This document shows, one piece after another, positions 36,402-45,136 of a stretch of DNA of 64,000 nucleotides. Location: positions 372,001-436,000 of the forward strand of contig NZ_CP061294.1 in NCBI RefSeq assembly GCF_018687515.1, written 5' to 3'. Under the pieces are notes generated by a model. The model ran no database searches and was not told the origin of the DNA. It saw only the letters and a program-made list of their open reading frames with translations. The position numbers and the translations under genes were made by a program. Every line of letters begins with the position of its first letter. The first letter of the stretch is position 1. The stretch is from Polynucleobacter sp. MWH-Spelu-300-X4. Its GTDB lineage: Bacteria; Pseudomonadota; Gammaproteobacteria; Burkholderiales; Burkholderiaceae.

Positions 36402-38105
36402 ATGTACAAGTATGATGAAATCGATCAGCGTTTGGTAGATGACCGAGTCGCTCAGTTTAGGGATCAGGTTAAGCGTCGCATTGCTGATGATTTAAGTGAA
36501 GAAGAGTTCCGTCCTCTTCGATTGCAAAATGGTTTGTATTTGCAACGTCATGCTTATATGTTGCGTGTGGCCATTCCTTATGGATTATTTAATTCAGCGC
36601 AGATGCGTGTATTAGGTCACATTGCTAAAAAGTACGATCGTGGTTATGGGCACTTTACAACGCGTCAGAATATTCAATATAACTGGCTCAATTTAGAAGA
36701 TACGCCAGAGATTTTGGCTGAATTAGCAAAAGTGCAAATGCATGCGATTCAGACATCTGGTAACTGTATTCGTAACATCACGAGTGACCCATTTGCTGGT
36801 GTCGCCGGTGATGAGGTGGTTGATCCGAGAGCGGTTTGTGAGTTGTTGCGCCAATGGTCAACACTGCACCCTGAGTTTGCTTATTTGCCTCGTAAATTCA
36901 AGATTGCTGTGAGTGCTTCTGCGGAAGATCGTGCGATTGTGGCGGCTCATGATGTGGGCTTGTATCTACATAAAAATAATCAAGGCCAATTGCTTGCTGA
37001 TGTTTTAGTCGGTGGCGGTATGGGGCGCACGCCGATTCTTGGTGTGATTATTAAACGTGATTTGCCTTGGCAAGAGTTACCGAATTATTTGTCTGCTGTT
37101 TTGCGTGTGTATAACCGCTTTGGTCGTCGCGACAATATGTACAAAGCGCGCATCAAGATTTTGGTGAAAGCGTTGGGTGCGGAAGAATTTGCTCGTCAAG
37201 TTGAATCTGAGTATGAGCACTGGGTAGGTGGTAACAGCACATTTACAGAAACCGAGTGGCAACGTGTGGCGAAACATTTCACGAAGCCAGCATACAAACA
37301 AGCTACTTCATTACAAGCTGAGCAAGTAGCTCAGTTGGCCGATGCGACTGATCAAAAGGCATTTGCTCGCTGGTTAGAACGTAATGTGAAATCACACCAA
37401 GTGTCTGGTTACGCCAGTGTGGTGCTTTCATTAAAACCTCATGGCACGGTAGCGCCTGGTGATGTTACAACAGAACAAATGTTAGCGATTGCTGATTTGG
37501 CAGATAAATATAGTTTTGGTGAAATTCGTGCCACGCATGAACAGAACTTGGTGTTGGCGGATGTTGAGCAAGCTCAGCTTTATAGCTTGTGGAAAGACGC
37601 TAAAACTCAAGGTTTGGTATTGCCTAATATTGGTTATTTAACCGACATCATTGCCTGTCCTGGCGGTGACTTCTGTTCATTGGCGAATGCTAAATCTATT
37701 CCAATCGCTAATGAAATTCAAAAACGTTTTGATGATTTAGATTATTTACATGATCTAGGTGACATCAGTTTGAATATTTCTGGTTGCATGAACTCTTGTG
37801 GCCATCATCATGTAGGGAACATTGGTATTTTGGGCGTCGATAAAGATGGTCAAGAGTGGTATCAAGTGACCTTAGGTGGTGATCAAGGCAACAATGCTTC
37901 CATTGGTAAAGTGATTGGCCCATCTTTCTTTGCTGAAGATATGCCTGATGTGATTAGCAAAGTCATTGACGTGTTTGTTGAGAAGCGTGAGCCAGAAGAG
38001 AAATTTATTGATGCAGTGAGACGTTTGGGTATCACGCCATTTAAAGAGCGTGTTTATCAAGATAGACCTAATAGAAAAGCTGCTGATGAGGTGAGCCATG
38101 GCTAA
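36402..38105 (+). CDS. cysI: Sulfite reductase hemoprotein (nitrite/sulfite reductase family)
   Basis: Siroheme and [4Fe-4S] enzyme reducing sulfite to sulfide. The 567-residue protein has two ferredoxin-like and two siroheme domains; the cluster cysteines are Cys419 and Cys425 (CPGGDFC) and Cys462 and Cys466 (CMNSC), the last bridging siroheme. RGYGHFTTRQNIQYNW is the substrate-side motif. Nitrite reductase is possible by family, but the position with cysH, cysDN and cobA points to sulfite. No flavoprotein CysJ is nearby, so the electron donor is probably a ferredoxin or the DUF934 partner system. Confidence 0.93.
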   Translation: MYKYDEIDQRLVDDRVAQFRDQVKRRIADDLSEEEFRPLRLQNGLYLQRHAYMLRVAIPYGLFNSAQMRVLGHIAKKYDRGYGHFTTRQNIQYNWLNLEDTPEILAELAKVQMHAIQTSGNCIRNITSDPFAGVAGDEVVDPRAVCELLRQWSTLHPEFAYLPRKFKIAVSASAEDRAIVAAHDVGLYLHKNNQGQLLADVLVGGGMGRTPILGVIIKRDLPWQELPNYLSAVLRVYNRFGRRDNMYKARIKILVKALGAEEFARQVESEYEHWVGGNSTFTETEWQRVAKHFTKPAYKQATSLQAEQVAQLADATDQKAFARWLERNVKSHQVSGYASVVLSLKPHGTVAPGDVTTEQMLAIADLADKYSFGEIRATHEQNLVLADVEQAQLYSLWKDAKTQGLVLPNIGYLTDIIACPGGDFCSLANAKSIPIANEIQKRFDDLDYLHDLGDISLNISGCMNSCGHHHVGNIGILGVDKDGQEWYQVTLGGDQGNNASIGKVIGPSFFAEDMPDVISKVIDVFVEKREPEEKFIDAVRRLGITPFKERVYQDRPNRKAADEVSHG

Positions 38106-38640
38106 ATTAATTCGTTTTCCTAAAACAGGTCAAGCACAACTGGTTCCTAATGAATGGCAAGTATTTCGTGCGACAGAAGGTGAAGAGTCAGCAGCATTGC
38201 CACAAGGTAAGGTAATTGTGCCGTTTGCTTGGTGGTTAACCAGAGGTACTAAGGAGCAGCATCAGGCTCGCGCTCAAAAGGGTGAGATTGGCGTTTGGTT
38301 TGCTCCTGAAGATGATGTTTTGGCTCATGCTGAAGCTATTTCTGCAGGTTTGAAAGTTTGGCCAATTTTGGCAGTTGATTTTCCGATTTTCAGAGATGGT
38401 CGTGGTTACAGTACAGCTGCTTTATTGCGCGAGCGCTTTTCTTGGGATGGTGAATTAAGAGCGATTGGTGATGTATTGATTGATCAGTTATTGCCATTAG
38501 CCCGTGTTGGGTTTGATAGTTTTGCGATTCGTAATGACCAAAACCCTGATGTGGCTCTAGCGCAATTTAATTCAGTTGCTTATGTGTTCCAAAATGATTG
38601 GCGTAGAGAGAGATCTCAGAAGCAGGTAGGTACAGTATGA
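38098..38640 (+). CDS. DUF934 family protein linked to sulfite reductase
   Basis: A 180-residue protein of DUF934, found almost only beside cysI in alpha- and betaproteobacteria. FAWWLTRG, GVWFAPEDDVLAHAEAI and FPIFRDGRGYSTAALLRER are characteristic. It overlaps cysI by 8 bp and cysH by 4 bp, so it is translationally coupled to both. Its biochemical role is not established; an accessory or electron-transfer-related role in sulfite reduction is a guess from context. Confidence 0.88.
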   Translation: MAKLIRFPKTGQAQLVPNEWQVFRATEGEESAALPQGKVIVPFAWWLTRGTKEQHQARAQKGEIGVWFAPEDDVLAHAEAISAGLKVWPILAVDFPIFRDGRGYSTAALLRERFSWDGELRAIGDVLIDQLLPLARVGFDSFAIRNDQNPDVALAQFNSVAYVFQNDWRRERSQKQVGTV

Positions 38641-39389
38641 GTGAATCCACCACTGCTACTTCCTTAGGTCGCCCAGTCTTATGGTCGATTCCAGCATCTT
38701 CATTAACACCAGAACAAATTGAAGCTAAGGCGCAGGTTTTATATGAGCGTTTGCAAACCATTGTTGCGAAACATGCAGATGTTCGTTTTGCTACGAGTCT
38801 AGCCGCTGAAGATATGGTTGTGACAGATGGTATTGTGAAGTCTGGTGCCAAGATTTCATTATTTACTTTGGAGACAGGCCGTCTTCATCAAGAGACTGTG
38901 GCTATGGTCGATACAGTAGAGAAGCATTATGGTGTTTCTATTTTGCGTGCTTATCCTGAGCCAAAAGACGTCGAGGCATTTATTGAGCAATATGGTTTAA
39001 ATGGTTTTTATGATAGCGAAGATGCCAAGAAAGCTTGTTGTGGTGCTCGTAAAATTAAGCCGTTAAATAAAGCGCTAGAAGGTGCAAAAGCTTGGTTGAC
39101 AGGGCAGCGACGTGAGCAAGCAGTGACGCGCTCTGATTTACCTTTTGAAGAATTGGATGATGCGCGCCATATCGCCAAATATAATCCTTTGTTTGATTGG
39201 TCAGAGTCTGATGTTTGGGCGTACCTTCAATATAAAAACGTACCGATTCATCCGTTGCATTTGCAAGGTTATCCAAGTATTGGATGTGAGCCTTGCACGA
39301 GAGCGGTTAAAGAAGGTGAAGATATTCGTGCTGGACGCTGGTGGTGGTTGCAAAAAGACAGCAAAGAGTGCGGTTTGCATGTGAAATGA
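38637..39389 (+). CDS. cysH: Adenylyl-sulfate (APS) reductase CysH, [4Fe-4S] type
   Basis: Reduces activated sulfate to sulfite with thioredoxin. The 250-residue protein has the adenylyl-binding FATSLAAEDMVVTD, and Cys134-Cys135 (ACCGARKIKPL) together with Cys217 and Cys220 (GCEPC) form the [4Fe-4S] site that marks enzymes using APS rather than PAPS. The catalytic C-terminal ECGLH box is present at the end (KECGLHVK). No APS kinase is needed or seen. It overlaps cysD by 4 bp (ATGA). Confidence 0.95.
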   Translation: MSESTTATSLGRPVLWSIPASSLTPEQIEAKAQVLYERLQTIVAKHADVRFATSLAAEDMVVTDGIVKSGAKISLFTLETGRLHQETVAMVDTVEKHYGVSILRAYPEPKDVEAFIEQYGLNGFYDSEDAKKACCGARKIKPLNKALEGAKAWLTGQRREQAVTRSDLPFEELDDARHIAKYNPLFDWSESDVWAYLQYKNVPIHPLHLQGYPSIGCEPCTRAVKEGEDIRAGRWWWLQKDSKECGLHVK

Positions 39390-40318
39390 AAAATATGAAT
39401 CAAGAACAACTACAAAATGAACATTTGGATTGGTTAGAAGCTGAATCCATTTACATCATTCGTGAGGTGGCAGCGCAATGCTCCAACCCTGCGATGTTAT
39501 TTTCAGGCGGTAAAGATTCCATTGTGATGTTCCATTTGGCTCGTAAAGCCTTCCGCTTTGGTGATCGACCTATTAACTTACCATTTCCTTTATTGCATAT
39601 TGATACAGGCCATAACTATCCTGAGGTTATTCAGTTTCGTGATGACATTGTTGCGAAAACGGGTTCTAAGTTAGTGGTGGGGCATGTTGAAGACTCTATT
39701 CGCAAAGGTACCGTGCGTTTGCGTAAGGAAACAGATTCACGTAACGCTGCACAGGCAACCACGTTGCTTGAAGCGATTGCTGAGCACAAATTTGATGCCT
39801 TAATGGGTGGTGCGCGTCGTGATGAAGAAAAAGCACGTGCTAAAGAACGTATTTTCTCTTTCCGAGATGAGTTTGGTCAGTGGGATCCAAAGGCGCAACG
39901 ACCTGAATTGTGGAATCTTTATAACGCACGCATTGCTCAAGGTGAGAATATGCGCGTTTTCCCAATTTCTAATTGGACTGAGTTAGATGTATGGCAATAC
40001 ATTGCGCGCGAGAAATTGGATTTACCAAGTATTTACTATGCACACCAACGTGAAGTGGTGCGTAAAAATGGTTTATTGGTGCCAGTGACCAATGTGACAC
40101 CTAAAGCTGCTGATGAGGTTAGTGAAACCATTAGCGTGCGCTTTAGAACGGTTGGCGATATTAGTTGTACTTGCCCGGTATTAAGTACAGCGGCTACAGC
40201 TGAAGACATTATTAAAGAAACTGCGATCTCCGAAATTACTGAGCGTGGCGCAACACGTATGGACGATCAAACAAGTGAAGCTTCAATGGAGCGTCGTAAA
40301 AAAGAGGGGTATTTCTGA
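39386..40318 (+). CDS. cysD: Sulfate adenylyltransferase subunit 2
   Basis: Small subunit of the CysDN ATP sulfurylase, catalysing APS formation from sulfate and ATP. The product has the PP-loop MLFSGGKDSIVM, LLHIDTGHNYPEV and the C-terminal EASMERRKKEGYF. The ATG at 39386 (310 residues) overlaps the cysH stop as ATGA; an in-frame ATG at 39395 is the alternative, and longer versions starting at 39341 would lie deep in cysH. It overlaps cysN by one base. Confidence 0.96.
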   Translation: MKNMNQEQLQNEHLDWLEAESIYIIREVAAQCSNPAMLFSGGKDSIVMFHLARKAFRFGDRPINLPFPLLHIDTGHNYPEVIQFRDDIVAKTGSKLVVGHVEDSIRKGTVRLRKETDSRNAAQATTLLEAIAEHKFDALMGGARRDEEKARAKERIFSFRDEFGQWDPKAQRPELWNLYNARIAQGENMRVFPISNWTELDVWQYIAREKLDLPSIYYAHQREVVRKNGLLVPVTNVTPKAADEVSETISVRFRTVGDISCTCPVLSTAATAEDIIKETAISEITERGATRMDDQTSEASMERRKKEGYF

Positions 40319-41640
40319 TGAGCCAGGGAGTTGTTAGATTTATTACAGCCGGTAGCGTTGATGACGGTAAAAGTACTTTAATTGGTCGTTTACTTTATGA
40401 CACCAAGGCTGTATTAGCAGACCAGTTATTAGCGCTTTCTAAAACAAAGCATGCCCGTGTGACTGCTTCTGATGCCGCTGTTGATTTAGCTTTATTAACC
40501 GATGGTTTAGAGGCTGAGCGTGAACAAGGTATTACGATCGATGTGGCTTACCGCTATTTCGCAACGGCTAAAAGAAAATTCATTGTTGCCGATGCTCCAG
40601 GGCATGAGCAATATACGCGTAATTTGGTTACTGGAGCATCTCAGGCGGATGTGGCTGTTTTATTAGTAGATGCGACGCGCGTGGATTTGTCAGTTAAACC
40701 AGCTGGTTTATTGGCGCAAACGAAACGTCATTCAGCAATTGTGCGTTTATTAGGTTTGCGTCATGTGGCTGTAGCGGTAAATAAGATGGACTTGTTGGGT
40801 TTTGATGAGAAAGTTTTCAATGCCATTAAAGAGTCTATTGAAGGTTTGGCTAAAACATTAGGTCTTCCTGCACCTCATTTGATTCCTGTTTCTGCATTAC
40901 AGGGAGATAACGTGGTTGAGAAAAGTGATAAGACTCCTTGGTATCAGGGACCTAGTTTGCTGCAATGGTTAGAAGGTTTAGATACCAGTGTGGTGCATAA
41001 GGTTCAGAGTCTGCGTTTCCCAGTTCAATATGTGGCGCGCCAAGACGGTAGTGCTGCTGATGATTTCCGCGGGTATTTGGGCCGTATTGAGTCTGGCAGT
41101 ATTAAAAAAGGACAAAAAGTAACAGTATTGCCAAGTGGTTTGGAAGCGACGGTTTCTGAAATTCATGTCGGTAATGATCACCAAGCAGCGCATGGTGCCG
41201 CTGGGGTTGATCTTGCTAAAGCGGGGCAAGTTATTGCATTGCGTTTAGCTGAAGATGTGGATGTTTCGAGAGGTGATTTAATTGTTGCTTCCGAATCTGT
41301 TGATGCGCCAGTATTAACTAAACAAATTTCAGCGGATATTTGCTGGTTAGATAGCGAGCCACTTTCTTTGGCACGTAAGTATGTATTGCGTCACACCACC
41401 AATACGGTATTTGCCAAAGTTAAAGGTATTCAACAAGTGTTAGATGTGCAAACTTTGTCACATGGCACGGATATTCATGCGTTGAATATGAATGAAATTG
41501 GCCGTGTTGATTTGGTTTTACAAAAACCAATTGCCGCTGACTTATTCGATGATGCGCCAAGTACGGGGGCTTTTGTTTTGATTGATGAAGCAACTAACCA
41601 CACTGTTGCTGCTGGCATGGTGCGTGGAGCTACTGCTTAA
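40318..41640 (+). CDS. cysN: Sulfate adenylyltransferase subunit 1 (GTPase)
   Basis: GTP-hydrolysing large subunit that drives APS synthesis by CysD. The 440-residue protein has GSVDDGKSTLIGRLLYD (P-loop), EREQGITIDVAYRYF, DAPGHEQYTRNLVTGAS and NKMDLLGF, the elongation-factor-like G motifs, then two beta-barrel domains. There is no fused APS kinase domain, which agrees with direct APS reduction by the CysH here. It abuts cobA with no gap. Confidence 0.97.
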   Translation: MSQGVVRFITAGSVDDGKSTLIGRLLYDTKAVLADQLLALSKTKHARVTASDAAVDLALLTDGLEAEREQGITIDVAYRYFATAKRKFIVADAPGHEQYTRNLVTGASQADVAVLLVDATRVDLSVKPAGLLAQTKRHSAIVRLLGLRHVAVAVNKMDLLGFDEKVFNAIKESIEGLAKTLGLPAPHLIPVSALQGDNVVEKSDKTPWYQGPSLLQWLEGLDTSVVHKVQSLRFPVQYVARQDGSAADDFRGYLGRIESGSIKKGQKVTVLPSGLEATVSEIHVGNDHQAAHGAAGVDLAKAGQVIALRLAEDVDVSRGDLIVASESVDAPVLTKQISADICWLDSEPLSLARKYVLRHTTNTVFAKVKGIQQVLDVQTLSHGTDIHALNMNEIGRVDLVLQKPIAADLFDDAPSTGAFVLIDEATNHTVAAGMVRGATA

Positions 41641-42453
41641 ATGACAAAGACATCTGCCTCCATTCCTCAATTAGGTAAGGTTTACCTAATCGGAGCTGGT
41701 CCTGGTGCTGCGGACTTGATTACAGTTCGTGGCGCTAAGTTATTGGCGGCTGCAGATGTGGTATTTCATGATGCTTTGGTTGAGCCGGAAATGCTGGCCT
41801 ATTGCCCCCAAGCTGAAAAGATTGCTGTGGGCAAGCGTTGCGGTAAACATTCAACAGCGCAAAAATTTATCAATAAACGTTTAGTGGATGCCGCACAAAA
41901 GCATCAGTTGATTGTGCGTTTAAAAGGTGGCGACCCGATGATATTTGGTCGCGCTGATGAAGAGATTGCTGAGTTGCAAGAAGCTGGTATCGAAGTTGAG
42001 GTAGTTCCAGGCATTACAGCTGCTCTAGCTGCTGCTGCAAGCTTAAAGCAATCCCTGACTTTAAGAGGTGTGGCCAGAAGTGTTGCATTTAGTACTCAGG
42101 CGAAAGCTGTAGATGCAACCAATGGAGTAAATAGAGCTGTGGATACTGCTAATACATCTATAGATTTGCCAACAGCGGATACGCTTGTTATTTATATGGG
42201 GCGTAATGAAGCGGTATCTATTGCTAAGCAGTTAATTGCTCAAGGTCGAGTAATGACGACTCCAGTCAGAATTATTGAGGCCATTAGTACTAAGCGTGAG
42301 AGAAGTTTGTCGTTAACTCTAGCTGAGATGGCTAATGGCCTAGCTAGTGATTGGTTTGATGGCCAGGCGCCTGCTTTACTATTAGTTGGCGCAGTATTTG
42401 GCAATCGCCTCGAGAACACCGATATCCTCACCAACAGCCGCCTTAGCGCCTAA
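41641..42453 (+). CDS. cobA: Uroporphyrinogen-III C-methyltransferase
   Basis: SAM-dependent enzyme making precorrin-2, the first committed step to siroheme needed by CysI. The 270-residue protein has VYLIGAGPGAADLITVRG, VVFHDALVEPEMLA, VRLKGGDPMIFGRADEE and VVPGITAALAAAA, all core SUMT motifs. The loop after SVAFST (about residues 152-182) is unusual in sequence, rich in Ala, Thr and Asn. It is the last gene of the cys run; its 3' end overlaps the convergent cbiX by 72 bp. No precorrin-2 dehydrogenase is seen nearby. Confidence 0.95.
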   Translation: MTKTSASIPQLGKVYLIGAGPGAADLITVRGAKLLAAADVVFHDALVEPEMLAYCPQAEKIAVGKRCGKHSTAQKFINKRLVDAAQKHQLIVRLKGGDPMIFGRADEEIAELQEAGIEVEVVPGITAALAAAASLKQSLTLRGVARSVAFSTQAKAVDATNGVNRAVDTANTSIDLPTADTLVIYMGRNEAVSIAKQLIAQGRVMTTPVRIIEAISTKRERSLSLTLAEMANGLASDWFDGQAPALLLVGAVFGNRLENTDILTNSRLSA

Positions 42454-42771
42454 TCGAACCTGAGGATGTTTACCTTGGCATGCTGCTAGGATGGCAGGAA
42501 AATCTCTTCTCATGTGACCACCTTGCCCGAAAAATACGGGGATAACTAGGATTTCCAAACAGCCTTCAGCCACTAAGCTATCAATCAATTCAGGTAGAGC
42601 GGGAGTCATTAATTCTAGAAATGCCAGCTCAACTCTTTGAGATGGATTATTTTTCTTAATAATGGCTTGAAGCTTTAAGAAAGGTTCTTTCCAACGTTCA
42701 TCTCTTGCCCCGTGAGCAAATAAAACAATGGCTGTTTTATCAAGAGAGGTTGTTGTGCTTGCCGTTGACAT
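42382..42771 (-). CDS. cbiX: Short-form sirohydrochlorin chelatase, CbiX/SirB type
   Basis: A 129-residue single-domain chelatase that inserts iron or cobalt into sirohydrochlorin. IVLFAHGARDERWKEPF carries the metal-binding His, and VIPVFFGQGGHMRRDFP holds the second His. In this setting it most likely makes siroheme for CysI (inference). Its C-terminal 23 codons lie antisense to the last codons of cobA, yet end in the family-like EDIGVLEAIA, so the overlap appears real. Confidence 0.9.
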   Translation of the reverse strand: MSTASTTTSLDKTAIVLFAHGARDERWKEPFLKLQAIIKKNNPSQRVELAFLELMTPALPELIDSLVAEGCLEILVIPVFFGQGGHMRRDFPAILAACQGKHPQVRLGAKAAVGEDIGVLEAIAKYCAN

Positions 42772-42792
42772 AAATGGTGTAAATGTTTGAGC

Positions 42793-43953
42793 CTAAGTTT
42801 TAGAAACCCAGCTAATTCCAATTAATGCCAAAATGAAATAGATGGTTGCTGGTGTTATGGCGCTAACTAATGAAGGCCATTCAGCTAAGAGCCCCAAATG
42901 GGAGAAAAGGCTATTGAATAATTGGAAACTGATGCCGAGCATGATGCCGCCAAAAACCTTATAACCAATACCTCCTGAGCGCGTTTGAAGATAAGCAAAC
43001 GGTAGTGCTAGCGCCAACATGACTAATACAGTAAACGGATAAATCAATTTTTTCCAAAATGCGATGGCATAGCGCTGGTAGTCCTGCTTGTTATCTCTAA
43101 GATGGTTGATATAACTAAATAGATCTAATAAGGACATGCGATCCGGTTTAATCAGTAATACACCTAGTAATTGAGGATTTACTTCGGTGGTAATGATTTC
43201 AGAAGGTGATTTTTTTATCTCGGTATTAAAGCTTGGGTCTAATCGATTTGCATCGTTTGTTTCTTTAAAATGAGTTTCGGTAACATTGTTAAGTTGCCAT
43301 TGGTTGGCATTTATAAATGTGACTGAGTTGGCGATTCTGATGTTAATTAATCTATTTTTTTCATCGAACTCATACATCCGAAAACCTTTCACTCCGCTCG
43401 TATTTTCAAATGAGCCCACATTGATATAGCGAGTGCCTTCTTTGATTTTCCCATTACCATCTTCATCGCGACGTTTATCTTTAATCCATGCCCCAGATTT
43501 GAAGTCTAGTTTTTCTATGCCAGCATTTAAGGCTGAAACTCGGATATTTTTTGAAATAGTTTCTGCAATGGGACCTACAAATTCACTCATGACCAGGGTG
43601 GCAATTGCAATGGGTATGGCAACCTTGATGAGTGTTTGTAGGGCTTTTATAGGTTGTAAGCCTGCGACACGCAGAATGGTGTATTCAGATTGGGCTGCCA
43701 AATTAGCGCACACATAAATAGCACCAATGAGTGCAGCAATTGGCATAATTTCCACAATCCGGCTTGGAATCTTGAAAATAACAGTCGCAAATGCTAATAA
43801 AAAAGTATAGGTGTTGTTGGTGTCATTCACTTCTGCAATGAAATCAAAAAATACAAATAGAGACACCAGGGCAATCAATATGAATATAAATGACAGATAA
43901 ATTTGTTTTGCCAAATAGCGTTCATAAATAAGAGGGAAAATTCTATTCCACAT
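42793..43953 (-). CDS. lptG: LPS export system permease LptG
   Basis: Inner membrane permease of the LptB2FG transporter that extracts LPS toward the outer membrane. The 386-residue protein has paired N-terminal helices (YLAKQIYLSFIFILIALVSL), a periplasmic beta-jellyroll in the middle (about 135-290) and C-terminal helices (FTVLVMLALALPFAYLQ). Betaproteobacterial LptG often contains the IMPIAALIGAIY segment. It overlaps lptF by 11 bp. LptC, A and B are not in the window. Confidence 0.93.
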   Translation of the reverse strand: MWNRIFPLIYERYLAKQIYLSFIFILIALVSLFVFFDFIAEVNDTNNTYTFLLAFATVIFKIPSRIVEIMPIAALIGAIYVCANLAAQSEYTILRVAGLQPIKALQTLIKVAIPIAIATLVMSEFVGPIAETISKNIRVSALNAGIEKLDFKSGAWIKDKRRDEDGNGKIKEGTRYINVGSFENTSGVKGFRMYEFDEKNRLINIRIANSVTFINANQWQLNNVTETHFKETNDANRLDPSFNTEIKKSPSEIITTEVNPQLLGVLLIKPDRMSLLDLFSYINHLRDNKQDYQRYAIAFWKKLIYPFTVLVMLALALPFAYLQTRSGGIGYKVFGGIMLGISFQLFNSLFSHLGLLAEWPSLVSAITPATIYFILALIGISWVSKT

Positions 43954-45073
43954 GAGTATTCCCTTGTTGCATTTGTTTTCTTGATCGGTATTTTTTAAAT
44001 CTACCTCTTAAAGTGATGGATCTATTTTGACCAAGATAAATCATCAATAGGCCTAGAAAAAACGTAAATACATGAAGGGGCCACCAGCTTGCTGCAAAAC
44101 TGAAGCGCTCGTTTTTAACCCAGTTTTGTAATAAAGTTAACAAGTTCGAATAAGTGAAGTAGATTAAAACTGCCATGATCATGGAGGTGTAGCGGCCACT
44201 TCTTGGGTTGACATATGAAAGTGGAATGGCAATAGTGACAAAACATAAGGCCATTAAAGGTAAACCAATTCTCCATAGGAGCTCACTTTTATTAGTGGGG
44301 TTCCAGTCTTTAATTAAATCCCAAACTTGGATCGTTCTATTGGTCGGGGCAATTTGATCAATTTCTTTATTGTCTAATTTAACGGTGTATCGATCAAATT
44401 CTGTCACCCTGAATTCTTGTGATCCTGCAATACCTTCATAGCGACGTCCATGAGTTAGGCTTAGTTGGCGATCGCCACCTTGTAGGGTTTCTATAAAGCC
44501 TTCATTAGCAACAGAAACTGTTTGTTTTTCTTTACCAAAAGTACTGATGAAAACATTTTTCATCGTATTTGTTTCGGTATCAATTTCCTCAATAAAAAAT
44601 ACGCGGTTGTTATTAGAAGACTCTCTAAATTGACCTGAAGCAATCATGGATACATCATCGCGTTGTTGGAAGCGTTGCTTAATGATGTTTGATTGTTCAT
44701 TGGCCCATGGAGATACAGCAGCCGATAAAACGGCAATCACAACAGCAAGTGGGGCTGTAAACCAAAGGATTGTTTTCAAAATAGTGAAAAGGCTTAGTCC
44801 AGCACTTTGCCAAATGACCATTTCTGAATCTTTGTACCATCTTGTTAAAACGAGTAAAACAGTAATAAATAGTGAAACAGCTAATAAAACCGCTAGGTAA
44901 TTGATCATGCCCAAGCCCATTAGAACTAAGACATCTTTGGGGTTGACAATGCCGCTAGCGGCATTAGCTAGGGTGCGAATCATTAAATTCGTTAAAACAA
45001 GGGTGACCAACACCATAAACACCACGCCGGTGGTGAAGGTGAGTTCTTGTCGAAGGGCTCTCTTAAAAATCAT
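43943..45073 (-). CDS. lptF: LPS export system permease LptF
   Basis: Partner permease of LptG. The 376-residue protein starts [16 protein letters not shown], the usual LptF N-terminus, and has SWPWxxE-like [17 protein letters not shown] after the second helix pair, a periplasmic domain and C-terminal helices with [20 protein letters not shown]. It is divergent from pepA, the same arrangement as in E. coli, with 63 bp between start codons. Confidence 0.94.
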   Translation of the reverse strand: MIFKRALRQELTFTTGVVFMVLVTLVLTNLMIRTLANAASGIVNPKDVLVLMGLGMINYLAVLLAVSLFITVLLVLTRWYKDSEMVIWQSAGLSLFTILKTILWFTAPLAVVIAVLSAAVSPWANEQSNIIKQRFQQRDDVSMIASGQFRESSNNNRVFFIEEIDTETNTMKNVFISTFGKEKQTVSVANEGFIETLQGGDRQLSLTHGRRYEGIAGSQEFRVTEFDRYTVKLDNKEIDQIAPTNRTIQVWDLIKDWNPTNKSELLWRIGLPLMALCFVTIAIPLSYVNPRSGRYTSMIMAVLIYFTYSNLLTLLQNWVKNERFSFAASWWPLHVFTFFLGLLMIYLGQNRSITLRGRFKKYRSRKQMQQGNTHVE

Positions 45074-45136
45074 AAAAAGCTAAGCTGGGCGATAATGAAG
45101 GGTATCAGAAACTTCCCTTGCATTAAGGAAAAGCAC

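Noticed and set aside
42060..42180. Frameshift in cobA at its unusual Ala/Thr/Asn-rich loop
   Set aside because: The frame is continuous and the motifs on both sides (VVPGITAALAAAA before, TLVIYMGRNEA after) are in the same frame, so it is a variable loop.
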